Source: Lachnospiraceae bacterium (lineage in GTDB: Bacteria > Bacillota > Clostridia > Lachnospirales > Lachnospiraceae). From it: a DNA stretch of 17,563 nucleotides. The notes below the pieces were generated by a model that saw nothing but the letters and a program-made list of their open reading frames with translations, had not been told where the DNA came from and did no database searches. The DNA lies in the NCBI GenBank assembly GCA_004558185.1, contig SFDP01000045.1, positions 1 through 17,563 of the forward strand, given 5' to 3'. This document shows positions 6,808 through 15,061 of this stretch, in pieces; position 1 is the stretch's first letter, and each line of letters opens with the position of its first letter. The position numbers were made by a program, and so were the translations under genes.

Positions 6808-8106
6808 ATGGCAGACAGGTGGTTTGACATGGAAGAATATATTCATAAGCGGATGTTGGAAATCAAGAATCTGGAGGACAGAAGCCTTTTCAGACAGGTG
6901 GTGGAGGAAGCACTGCTAAAGGTACATGATTATGTACGGCAGGCTTATCAAGAATTGGAGGAAAAGGTTCTGGAGGAATGTCAATCCTCACAGAAGCATT
7001 ATACCATTTACACTACGATTACCACGCCAGAGAAATATGATGCTACAGATTCCTTTCTTTATCCTATGCGTTCTGAGGACATAAAAAAGACGAAGCTGTT
7101 TCTCAAGGATATTTGTAAAGGAATAAAAAAGGGGGAGGAACAGAGACTTTATACCATTTTTCTAAAGGGAAGTGCCACCAACGTATATGGTCTGCTTAAT
7201 GAAGATTATAGGGTATTCACCGGAATAGTCAAAACCACTCATGGAGAATATCGGGCAGGCTTTTGCCTGAGGCAAAATAAAGAATATCTCGAAATGATCA
7301 AAGAGTTATATTCCGTATTTGATACAAGCTGTCAGCCTTGGACTACAGTATGTACTGCTTACTTGAATAAGCTGTTCGATGTTTATCTGGTAAACTGTGA
7401 AAGAATAAAGGAAAATGAGGAGATTGTTCAAATACAGCCGGATTTTGAGGAATATGCAGAGCTGGTAGAATATGATGTGATACCTCTGTGGAATTTGCGA
7501 CCCATTATTGAAAAGAGCAGTACCTATCCCAATCCATGTATAGATAAGATTAATTACGAACACCAGATTTTTTCCCAGAGGCTTAATCCTGAATGTGAGT
7601 ATCTGATAAGGAATACAGATGTAGAAATTACGAATATCCGTCGATTGCAGGGAGATCTCTACATCACCTGCCCTGAGGAAAAGCCGTGTGAATGGCAGCT
7701 TTATGAGATTAATTTGAATAGAAAAAAAGGAAATTACCCCAACCCGATACTGTCTAATCAGTATAAGGACAGCTTTTCAGGAAATATCACAGAAATGTAT
7801 CGGAAAAGCATTAAAACCAAGGGAGAGATGGCCAGGCTGGTGGAGGCTTTTGACTATAAGGCTTATATAAAGTTTCATGATTTTTATTTTTGCGACAGTA
7901 TTCCCAAGGAGTGCATTTCGGCTAATTACAATATGGATACATTTATTTCGGATGAATTAAGGGAAAATAAGCCGGGACAGTTGATGGTAGTTGAATTCAA
8001 GGCAGAGGATCCGGAAAACTATTTAAACGAAGATGTGATGAGCTTTCTGGTCACACAGCTACAGAAGATTCTGCCGGATTTCTTCTGTGCAGGAAAGCTG
8101 GTATAG
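6808..8106 (+). CDS. Conserved-looking protein of unknown function, candidate baseplate component
   Basis: I do not recognise this 432-residue soluble protein. The ATG at 6808 follows AGGAGG at 6797-6802. The first 60 residues are strongly helical and charged. The middle is mixed, with recurring aromatic and Cys residues (YPNPCIDKINYEHQ; LNPECEYLIRNTDVEI). The end is a helix, VTQLQKILPDFF. There is no signal peptide, membrane segment or catalytic motif I can name. It sits between the membrane pseudo-PP2C and another unknown protein, inside a cluster with sheath, tube and spike candidates. Baseplate wedge proteins (TssF/TssG/TssK counterparts) are otherwise missing here, so it is a candidate by elimination only. 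Confidence 0.7.
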   Translation: MADRWFDMEEYIHKRMLEIKNLEDRSLFRQVVEEALLKVHDYVRQAYQELEEKVLEECQSSQKHYTIYTTITTPEKYDATDSFLYPMRSEDIKKTKLFLKDICKGIKKGEEQRLYTIFLKGSATNVYGLLNEDYRVFTGIVKTTHGEYRAGFCLRQNKEYLEMIKELYSVFDTSCQPWTTVCTAYLNKLFDVYLVNCERIKENEEIVQIQPDFEEYAELVEYDVIPLWNLRPIIEKSSTYPNPCIDKINYEHQIFSQRLNPECEYLIRNTDVEITNIRRLQGDLYITCPEEKPCEWQLYEINLNRKKGNYPNPILSNQYKDSFSGNITEMYRKSIKTKGEMARLVEAFDYKAYIKFHDFYFCDSIPKECISANYNMDTFISDELRENKPGQLMVVEFKAEDPENYLNEDVMSFLVTQLQKILPDFFCAGKLV

Positions 8107-8121
8107 AGGGAGGCGGTCAGG

Positions 8122-8829
8122 TTGAATTTCTTATGGGATATCGTTTTGAGAGCCCAAAAACAGGGATGGAGAGAGGAAGAGCTGTTTTTTCAGCAAGCTA
8201 AAGAGTATAGCCCCTTCTACGAACAAACTTTCTCTTATATTAACGAAACCAGTATTAGTCAGGGAGTGATAGAAGTAAATCTTCTCTATCGGTTCGCAGG
8301 TATTTTTCAGGAGCTTTTGCACCCGGAGGACTACGAGACAGAGGAAGCCCAATATGAAGAATTTCGGCGATACCTCATCGATATTTTGCTGCACATGATT
8401 CTTTTTTCCGACTTACGTCATGGACTGACCAGAAGGGAGATTTACATAGACAGGCTATTAATAGAGTTAAGGAATGGAAGCTACTGGAAAGAAGCGACAG
8501 AAGATTTTGCACTCATCGAAGCAGACAGACAGAACCGTCTGGCAGCCCTGCTGCTTACCCAGATGGAGACCGGATCATCGTTAAAAAAGTTCAGGAAGGC
8601 GCTGCGGATTCTCTATCCAAATGCCCTTTTGTACCAAATAAAAGAAGAAAGAAAAAAGCTGATTTTATATCTGGCAGAAGAAGAAAATGAACAGAGAAAG
8701 CGAACAATCAGGCTGGCAAAGGATTTATTTCTTCCTATTGGCTTTGAATTAAGGGTGTTTTGGAAGTATCACTTTGGCATTATTGGAGTAGAGGATACTA
8801 TGCAGTTGGATAAAATTGCCCTTTATTAG
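8122..8829 (+). CDS. Unknown protein, candidate baseplate component
   Basis: This is a 235-residue soluble protein with a TTG start at 8122 preceded by GAGGGAGG at 8106-8113, which overlaps the previous stop. The N-terminal half is helical and rich in aromatic residues (EVNLLYRFAGIFQELL). A Glu/Arg-rich helix lies near residues 185-205, and the last 40 residues form a hydrophobic segment containing LFLPIGFELRVFWKYHFGI. An LPxGxxxxV ending of this kind is seen in some tail and baseplate proteins, but I cannot name a family. Its place between the 432-residue unknown and the Hsp70-like gene suggests a structural or assembly role. Confidence 0.68.
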   Translation: MNFLWDIVLRAQKQGWREEELFFQQAKEYSPFYEQTFSYINETSISQGVIEVNLLYRFAGIFQELLHPEDYETEEAQYEEFRRYLIDILLHMILFSDLRHGLTRREIYIDRLLIELRNGSYWKEATEDFALIEADRQNRLAALLLTQMETGSSLKKFRKALRILYPNALLYQIKEERKKLILYLAEEENEQRKRTIRLAKDLFLPIGFELRVFWKYHFGIIGVEDTMQLDKIALY

Positions 8830-8836
8830 TACAGAC

Positions 8837-8845
8837 AGGAGGGGG
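8837..8845 (+). promoter_or_regulatory. Ribosome binding site fixing the Hsp70-like start
   Basis: AGGAGGGGG ends 9 bases before the ATG at 8855. It favours that start over an in-frame TTG at 8816 that lies within the previous gene and would add 13 residues. Confidence 0.85.
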
Positions 8846-8854
8846 AAGCAGAGG

Positions 8855-11467
8855 ATGGATAGATATACATATACATTGAATCAGAATAATACTGTGCAGG
8901 AGGAGAAGCATTATTATTGTAAAGAGGAGCTGGAACTGATGACCACATACCAGCTCAGGGATATTTGCTGGAGAGAACGGATTATTAATGGAATACAGGC
9001 ACCGATGGATAAAGATATTTTGATTCAGCAGATTATGCGATTTAGGGGGAGGAAGAATAACCTTTTTATTACCAGACAGAGAGCCTCAGGGATAAAGCGA
9101 CTGGAAGAAATGCTGAAAAGAACGAAGACAACGCTTCTTCCCCAGAGTATCAAGGGGTGTGCCAGAATCATTGCCTATACAGGAATCGGAATAACCAAGG
9201 CAGATGGATTTACCATAGGGTATCATCCTGAGATAGTGGATACCAATGCCTTATTAGTCAGTGGAAACCAAATATGTGCTATTTTTCAGGTAAGACATTT
9301 CAGGGGAGATACGGAAAAACTATACTTGACGAAGGCGGCAGAAACTCAGTGCAGAGACTCCTCAGTAAAAAGCTACTGCCTATATTGTGTGGATCAGGTA
9401 CAGTCGGATTTGCTTTATCATTTGTATGAAGGAAGGTATGAAGCAGACCCTGTTCAGCTTCAAGTGTATGGAGTACAGGTGATGGACTTTCAGGTTCGTG
9501 AGCCAAGGCAGATGGATATGCCTTTAGCCATCGATTTTGGAACCTCAAATACAACGGCAGGGATTTATTTGGATTCCAGCTATATTGAGAGTCTGGAGGG
9601 AGATCCTATTAAGGATTCATTAAAAGAAAATGAAGCTAATTATGTTTGGTACCAGCTGAATGAATATGGAGATGAAAGCCCCATTCTTCCCTCAATGGTG
9701 GGAGTGCTGAGTATTCAAGAGCAAAAGGTACAGTATGTGTTCGGACATCAGGCCAGTCAGCTTTTTCACGCCAGCTATATTGATGAAGGCTTCTGCGTGT
9801 TTTGTGATATAAAACGCTGGATCAGCGACCCCGAGCGGCAGGAGGAGCTGGTAGACTGTAATGGACATCGTTGCTTTGTCAAGCGTAAAGAGATTATCAA
9901 GGCCTTTTTGGAATACGTTATCACCTGTGCAACACAGAGATTTAAATGTCATTTTAAACGTTTGCACCTTTCAGCGCCGGTGAAGCAAAAACGACTATTT
10001 GTTCATCTCTATAAGGAAATTCTTCCGGCTTATGAAATCATGGAAGAGGAGAATATGTTGGATGAAGGGGTAGCCGTTCTTTACAATTCTATTTCCGAGC
10101 TGATTGCCCGAAAAAAATTTCGGAATAACAGAGAATTAAAGGCTCTGATCATTGACTGTGGGGGAGGAACCACAGACTTATCCTCTTGTCGCTTTACCAT
10201 CAATGAGCATCGGGTTTCCTATGATATTCACATAGCAACAGCCTATGAAAATGGAGACACGGATTTTGGCGGAAATAATCTGACCTTCCGAATTATGGAA
10301 ATTTTGAAAATCGCTCTTGCACGACAGTTAGACACATCAGGTGTTACGGCAGAGGAGCTGATTGAGGATATGGGAAGAGATATTTTTCGCCGGGTGGATG
10401 AAGAAGGAGAAGAAGCAGTATATGGAGCTTTGGATCAAGAATACCAAAGGGTTGAGGCAGTTATTCCTACCCGGTTTAAAGAATACGAACACAGAAGTAA
10501 TGCCGATTATTTTGCAGTAAAAAATAACTTTTATTTTCTTTTTGAGCTGGCAGAAAAAATAAAAAAGACATTTTATGGCAAGGGAGATGCTCTTAGAGTA
10601 GTAGTAAGCAGCATTCCTATTGTGGAATCAGCAACTGTCTGTGTGGAGGCAGATCGCTTTAAGCTATCGGTGATTGAACAGGGCCAGCTTACTGTACTTA
10701 AGGATATCCCTACCGTGTATTTCAGCATTAATCAGCTGAATCGTCTTCTACAGGGAGATATCTACCGTATTATAAAACGATTCATCGAAGGGCCTTATGA
10801 AAGTGATAGACTACAGGAATACTCCATTATGCGCCTTACAGGACAGTCATGTAAAATTGATATTTTCCGAGACGCATTAAAGGAATTTATTCCGGGAAAA
10901 ATCATTGAATCCTCCAGAAGCGGCCGGAAGGAGTCAGAGCGCTATGGACTAAAGCTGATGTGTCTGGAGGGGGCAATTAAATACATTAAGGATAAACGGT
11001 TTGGCTATGCCAATGTAACCATTGTAAGTGAACAGCCGGCTTTTCCCTATCTGGTCACTGCGATTACCCATACCGGAAAAGAGCACGTTTTGATCCGCAG
11101 TCTGGATCGAAGCCAAACCGGAGGTTATACCTCCAGAAATTTGACCGACCTTACCCTCCAGTTATATTTAAAGGATCTGAGTGGTCTGCAGAGATATAAA
11201 TACAACTGTTTCTTTAACCGGAATGAATTTAAGGTCGTGGAGGCAGAAGCTATTGTAGAAAAATACGATAATCGCATAATTCAGGATGATGTAGACACTA
11301 TCGTAAACCGGGAGCTTAGAGCTTTTGTATTGGCAGATAAGGAACGTTGGGGATTCATAGTGGTACCGATTTTACGAGATGAGGAACAATTGATGCTGGG
11401 GCCAGAACAGTTTTTCCATTTTGAAACGGAAAACTGGCTCACTAACTTCTTCGATGGGAGCAAATAG
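8855..11467 (+). CDS. Hsp70/actin-fold ATPase with SAP-like N-terminal region
   Basis: The 870-residue protein carries an Hsp70-type nucleotide-binding domain starting near residue 220. The phosphate-1 motif is AIDFGTSNTTAG (225-236), phosphate-2 is IDCGGGTTDLSS (433-444), and an adenosine-like motif with a single Gly (RLTGQSCKI) is at 660-668. Ahead of it are a SAP-like helix-extended-helix region (about 26-64, with LMTTYQLRDIC and DKDILIQQI) and a mixed domain of about 150 residues. The last 200 residues are strand-rich and could act as a substrate-binding part, but do not visibly match DnaK's. It is longer than DnaK (about 640). With the J-domain protein of the same cluster it may form a dedicated chaperone pair for assembling or recycling the apparatus (inference). 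It is soluble, without signal peptide. Confidence 0.85.
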   Translation: MDRYTYTLNQNNTVQEEKHYYCKEELELMTTYQLRDICWRERIINGIQAPMDKDILIQQIMRFRGRKNNLFITRQRASGIKRLEEMLKRTKTTLLPQSIKGCARIIAYTGIGITKADGFTIGYHPEIVDTNALLVSGNQICAIFQVRHFRGDTEKLYLTKAAETQCRDSSVKSYCLYCVDQVQSDLLYHLYEGRYEADPVQLQVYGVQVMDFQVREPRQMDMPLAIDFGTSNTTAGIYLDSSYIESLEGDPIKDSLKENEANYVWYQLNEYGDESPILPSMVGVLSIQEQKVQYVFGHQASQLFHASYIDEGFCVFCDIKRWISDPERQEELVDCNGHRCFVKRKEIIKAFLEYVITCATQRFKCHFKRLHLSAPVKQKRLFVHLYKEILPAYEIMEEENMLDEGVAVLYNSISELIARKKFRNNRELKALIIDCGGGTTDLSSCRFTINEHRVSYDIHIATAYENGDTDFGGNNLTFRIMEILKIALARQLDTSGVTAEELIEDMGRDIFRRVDEEGEEAVYGALDQEYQRVEAVIPTRFKEYEHRSNADYFAVKNNFYFLFELAEKIKKTFYGKGDALRVVVSSIPIVESATVCVEADRFKLSVIEQGQLTVLKDIPTVYFSINQLNRLLQGDIYRIIKRFIEGPYESDRLQEYSIMRLTGQSCKIDIFRDALKEFIPGKIIESSRSGRKESERYGLKLMCLEGAIKYIKDKRFGYANVTIVSEQPAFPYLVTAITHTGKEHVLIRSLDRSQTGGYTSRNLTDLTLQLYLKDLSGLQRYKYNCFFNRNEFKVVEAEAIVEKYDNRIIQDDVDTIVNRELRAFVLADKERWGFIVVPILRDEEQLMLGPEQFFHFETENWLTNFFDGSK

Positions 11468-11484
11468 GAAAGGAGAAATCAGTA

Positions 11485-12264
11485 ATGAGAATACAGGCGA
11501 TACCAGTTTTCAATGATATACATATTTTAAGGAAAAGTATGCTGGAAGCATTGTCGGATCAGGCTTTTTTGGCCAATCAGCTTCTCTATCAGGGGTATGG
11601 AGACGGAATATTGAGCGGCTGTAAACTGACTACCACAATGGATACAATTATTTTAAACCAGGGAGTCTTATTTCTTAAAGAACAGATGTTTTTGATTAAG
11701 GAGCCTATAGGAATCCATTACTCTCCTACGAATACCACAATGGTATTAAAAGTAAAGCTCTCAGAGCAAATACAAGACGGGAACTTTCTCTATCGTGAGC
11801 TGGAGCTTATGCTGACCGAACAGCAGGAACGATTAGAGCTGGAGCTGGAGCTATGTCGCTTTAAGCTGCAGGAAGGGGCAAGGCTTCGCCATGAATATCA
11901 GGATTTTGAAGACCGGAGCACGGAGTTTGATACAATAAATACGATTCATTCTCCTTTCTCGGCAAAAGGCGGGAGCACTTTATCACCAGAAATTCTTCAG
12001 AATTTTTCCATGGATATGCTAAGCGAAAAAGGGCTTTCCGAAATGGATCGCTGTGTGTGCCTTCAGCTTCTCTCACAGGACAGACCTGTAAGCAGACAGA
12101 TGCTGGTTGCCTATCTTGAAGGAAGGAACGGGAAAATTATGGAGGATACCTCTAACTATGCTATTTATGCAGGATTGGTGAGGATATTGAAGGAAGTTAG
12201 GGAAGGAAGGCAAAGACAATCTGATAAAACGGACAGGAAGAAATGGCGGATGCTGGTGGAGTAG
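11485..12264 (+). CDS. Unknown protein with tail-like beta-rich N-terminal domain
   Basis: This is a 259-residue soluble protein; AAAGGAGAA at 11468-11476 precedes the ATG at 11485. Residues 1-95 are strand-rich, with the pattern LLYQGYGDGILSG followed by alternating hydrophobic strands and LNQGVLFLKEQMF. This resembles the beta shells at the start of TssK and phage receptor-binding or upper-baseplate proteins. An acidic, Leu/Glu-rich helix follows (about 105-130), then a helical C-terminal half. A TssK-like connector role is a guess from fold style, not a recognised match. It follows the Hsp70-like ATPase by 17 bases and precedes another unknown. Confidence 0.65.
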   Translation: MRIQAIPVFNDIHILRKSMLEALSDQAFLANQLLYQGYGDGILSGCKLTTTMDTIILNQGVLFLKEQMFLIKEPIGIHYSPTNTTMVLKVKLSEQIQDGNFLYRELELMLTEQQERLELELELCRFKLQEGARLRHEYQDFEDRSTEFDTINTIHSPFSAKGGSTLSPEILQNFSMDMLSEKGLSEMDRCVCLQLLSQDRPVSRQMLVAYLEGRNGKIMEDTSNYAIYAGLVRILKEVREGRQRQSDKTDRKKWRMLVE

Positions 12265-12309
12265 TAAGAGATATTAATGAAACCAACTGAGATGGGGAGA
12301 ACATGAAGT

Positions 12310-12960
12310 ATGCAGGAAAAAGGCTACTCTTTGCTTAGCAGTGAGGAGAGAAAAGAGCAGTACAAAAAGTTGATGATAAGTTTACTCAGCGAGTATTATC
12401 TGCGAACACGTTCCAATACTATGAAGCGGTTTGAAAACAGCCGGGAGGAGGTCAAAGGCGCTTTCCGCAGAACACTGGAAGCGGCAAAGGTTTATTTACA
12501 TAACTTTATCTCCGCCGGACAAAAAGGTAAGGTGCGCTATATTCAGCTTTCTTACTTGTTAAGCAATGCCCTGTCAGGAGAAAGGCTGATCAAGGTAGAC
12601 TTTTATGATGAGAGGTACTATCGGGATATAGAGGAAATAGATTGCTATTGGGATTTTACTATGCTGTTTCCAGAAGAGGAATCAGAATACCTTAACTGTG
12701 CGGACAAGCTGAGAGGAGAGCTTATTCGACTGCAATCAGGAGAGCTTTCCCAGCTGAAAATCGGATTAATGGTACTCAATTTCATGGTCTTAAAAGAAAT
12801 TCTGAGGGAGCTGGTGAAAAGTGAACGACTGTTAGAAGAGTTAAGTCCTTACTGTGGAGATGAAATGTTCTTTATTTACGGAGCATATCTGGATCAGGCC
12901 GAAGTAATCCATCATGCGGTACAAGGCTCATGTAAAACAGAAAGAGGGATAGAAGGATGA
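12310..12960 (+). CDS. Unknown mostly helical protein
   Basis: I do not recognise this 216-residue protein. GGGGAGA (12295-12301) precedes the ATG at 12310; an earlier ATG at 12303 in another frame stops after 11 codons. It is mainly helical, with a basic first third (RTRSNTMKRFENSREEVKG), a central acidic aromatic patch (YYRDIEEIDCYWDF) and a hydrophobic helix LKIGLMVLNFMVLKEIL near 151-168 that looks amphipathic rather than membrane-spanning. Its stop overlaps the next start (ATGA at 12957-12960), so the two are translationally coupled. A structural or cargo-handling role is plausible from context only. Confidence 0.65.
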   Translation: MQEKGYSLLSSEERKEQYKKLMISLLSEYYLRTRSNTMKRFENSREEVKGAFRRTLEAAKVYLHNFISAGQKGKVRYIQLSYLLSNALSGERLIKVDFYDERYYRDIEEIDCYWDFTMLFPEEESEYLNCADKLRGELIRLQSGELSQLKIGLMVLNFMVLKEILRELVKSERLLEELSPYCGDEMFFIYGAYLDQAEVIHHAVQGSCKTERGIEG

Positions 12961-13481
12961 AATTTTATCTTTTAGAACAACCGGATTGGCCTACAGCAGA
13001 AATTGATGTTTTAAATTTTCACCATTCAGTGAACTACAGGGACTTTATTCAGGATCAAATGTATCGGCTTCCGGCTAGACTTATGCTTTATATTCGTCAT
13101 AAGGAATACGTGGAATATCCAGGTATTTTACTGATGCCGCTGCCTTTGTTTAGTAAGAATATGTGGAAATGTATAGGAAATTTTATGAAAGAGCCTCTTC
13201 ATACCCACTTCATTTTTATGGATGAAAAGACCCGCCACAGTGAACAGTATTACTGCCCTGCATTTCGGAGGGTAAAGGGAAGGGTGGTAATGGAGGAGCA
13301 AAAGGGGAGTATACAGCCTGTCAGCTTATTATCTGAGGAGTGTATACCAGAGGCTATACCAGCACTGTATGTTCAGGATGGAGAGAAGATATGGGTGATG
13401 CTTCGCCAGGATTTGTTGGAAAGCCTGATGAGGATGGGATTGTGTGAGGTGAAGCTGCTGCCAATAAAGGGGAGAGATTAA
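12957..13481 (+). CDS. Imm43/DUF1629-like protein, possible immunity or adaptor
   Basis: This 174-residue soluble protein starts at an ATGA overlap with the upstream gene. The order of motifs resembles the Imm43/DUF1629 family: an opening KFYLLE strand, a middle ILLMPLPLFSKNMW segment (where family members have a substrate-like strand and L/F-S pair), an H-x-IF strand, and a closing ALYVQDGEKIWVMLRQDLLESL...GL that matches the usual final strand-helix-strand. The family is often found beside polymorphic toxins and T6SS effector genes, as immunity proteins or adaptors. Here it lies 3 bases before the PAAR-like gene, fitting such a partner. The match is by eye, so the family call is moderate. 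Confidence 0.6.
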   Translation: MKFYLLEQPDWPTAEIDVLNFHHSVNYRDFIQDQMYRLPARLMLYIRHKEYVEYPGILLMPLPLFSKNMWKCIGNFMKEPLHTHFIFMDEKTRHSEQYYCPAFRRVKGRVVMEEQKGSIQPVSLLSEECIPEAIPALYVQDGEKIWVMLRQDLLESLMRMGLCEVKLLPIKGRD

Positions 13482-13484
13482 GGG

Positions 13485-15029
13485 ATGAGAAGAATAAATA
13501 ATTATGCAGATGGTGAATTACCAAGGACTGCCGAGGAGGTATATGAAGAACAGAAAAGTACTTTTTTACCAGAAAATTCAGTAGTCAGTCAAAGTCGGCA
13601 GGAGGGGGCAATCACCTGTGAAACTAAGGAATACATAGAGCAAATGATTGCGAGTAGTGGGGGAAATACAGATGCCTATGAAGGAATTTATCACAAGCAT
13701 TTATATAACACAATGCCTGAAAATGTAGATAGTATAGTAGAAAAAAGGCTGGATTATATACAGGCAAGAATTGATCAGAGAATAGAACTATGTGAGGCAG
13801 AGGGAAGCTACGATGTTAGAGATAATGAAGAATTAGTGGAATCCATTACGACAGAGATAAAAAATAGTATGGAAAAGCAGTATGCCGATGCAGCAGCCAT
13901 AAGTGCATATATGGAATTTCAAGAATATTATGAGAATCCTTTAAATGAGGATAAGCAGTCCAAATTGGAGGCAGTGATGTTTAGAAATAACAAGATGTCT
14001 ATAGAGGAGGAAAAGCAGAAAATAATAGAGAGATTCGAAGCTATGACCCAAAATGGGGAATTAGAGTATCTGGTACGTGGAGCTCCGCTTCTGTGTTTAT
14101 ATGGTTCACACGCAAGACATCTGGATATGTATCGCTCTCATGGGATATATGTGAATAATAAAGCGGTAGCTTTTGAAGAGGACTGCATTGTAAATAAAAA
14201 TATATCTTACTTTGGCCATTGTAATGCTCCAGGCTGTTCTTTAACAGAAATAATAAGTCTAAAACTGGGTTCCGTTGTCAATACGGATGGAGTGGCTTTA
14301 CAAGAGGTAGAAGATTACATCAAGGTAGGAATAAAATGTGTACCGGAATTTGACGGAAAATGGCAGAATCCACATTTAACAACGCTGATTGCCAAAGATG
14401 GAGGAGCAGAGGTATTTGGAGATGGGTTGAGCCCTTATCATGCAGCACTAACTACTGCTTCTTATTTAATTTGCAAACAGGGAGGCTTGATTTATCCTCT
14501 GACCAGCGGTCAGATCGATGAGGCATATTATTATGCGGCATTTCAGAACTATCCCTTCAATGATTATGGCTCAGAGGCATTTTATAAATGGTGTGAAATG
14601 AAGGACATTTGTCCGACTATAGCAGGCCAGCCAGGGCATACACAGTGGCATCAGAAAAGGATAGATAATGCACTGACGGACTTTCGGTTAGCAAAAGAAA
14701 AATATGAGAACAGATATCCTGAAAACAGAGTAGAAAGTAACCCCTACAGTAATCCACTGGCATCTCTTGGTGCCTCTGCCGAATACAAGGAAAGTGCAGA
14801 ATACGAAGTGACTAGAGACAATGCACAGGCAGCGTTTGAATGCTGCCTGCTTGATGCTGACAGAGTAGGAGCAGCAAATATGTCCAGCGAACAAGCAAAA
14901 AAATATGGGGATATTTTACAGGATTATTTAAGTTCTGGCATCCTGCAGGAGGAGGAAAAGAAGGAGGTGGTTAGTCGCTATGGTGAATTCCTTAAAGTCT
15001 ATAGAGGAGCCAGGGGAATAACCGAATAG
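13485..15029 (+). CDS. PAAR-like (DUF4280-type) spike-tip protein with N- and C-terminal extensions
   Basis: A 514-residue protein whose centre (about 194-343) has the DUF4280 PAAR-like pattern: VRGAPLLCLYGSH with C204, then C234, the NISYFGHC segment with C246, C251, C285 before P287, and the closing LICKQGGLIYPLTSGQ with C330. PAAR and PAAR-like domains cap the VgrG spike and carry effectors. The spaced Cys/His residues may bind metal. An N-terminal extension of about 190 residues is acidic and helical. The C-terminal 170 residues contain Tyr/Trp-rich AYYYAAFQNYPFNDYG and KWCEMKDIC segments and end in helices. Neither flank matches a toxin I recognise, so its enzymatic role is unknown. The gene sits before a DcrB/Eag-like gene and the spike gene, the usual order for a loaded tip. 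Confidence 0.72.
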   Translation: MRRINNYADGELPRTAEEVYEEQKSTFLPENSVVSQSRQEGAITCETKEYIEQMIASSGGNTDAYEGIYHKHLYNTMPENVDSIVEKRLDYIQARIDQRIELCEAEGSYDVRDNEELVESITTEIKNSMEKQYADAAAISAYMEFQEYYENPLNEDKQSKLEAVMFRNNKMSIEEEKQKIIERFEAMTQNGELEYLVRGAPLLCLYGSHARHLDMYRSHGIYVNNKAVAFEEDCIVNKNISYFGHCNAPGCSLTEIISLKLGSVVNTDGVALQEVEDYIKVGIKCVPEFDGKWQNPHLTTLIAKDGGAEVFGDGLSPYHAALTTASYLICKQGGLIYPLTSGQIDEAYYYAAFQNYPFNDYGSEAFYKWCEMKDICPTIAGQPGHTQWHQKRIDNALTDFRLAKEKYENRYPENRVESNPYSNPLASLGASAEYKESAEYEVTRDNAQAAFECCLLDADRVGAANMSSEQAKKYGDILQDYLSSGILQEEEKKEVVSRYGEFLKVYRGARGITE

Positions 15030-15061
15030 AAAGGACAGTGCTTTGTGAAAGGGGGAAAAGC

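Noticed and set aside
8816..8854. Longer N-terminus for the Hsp70-like protein (TTG 8816)
   Set aside because: It lies inside the upstream gene; AGGAGGGGG at 8837-8845 clearly serves ATG 8855.
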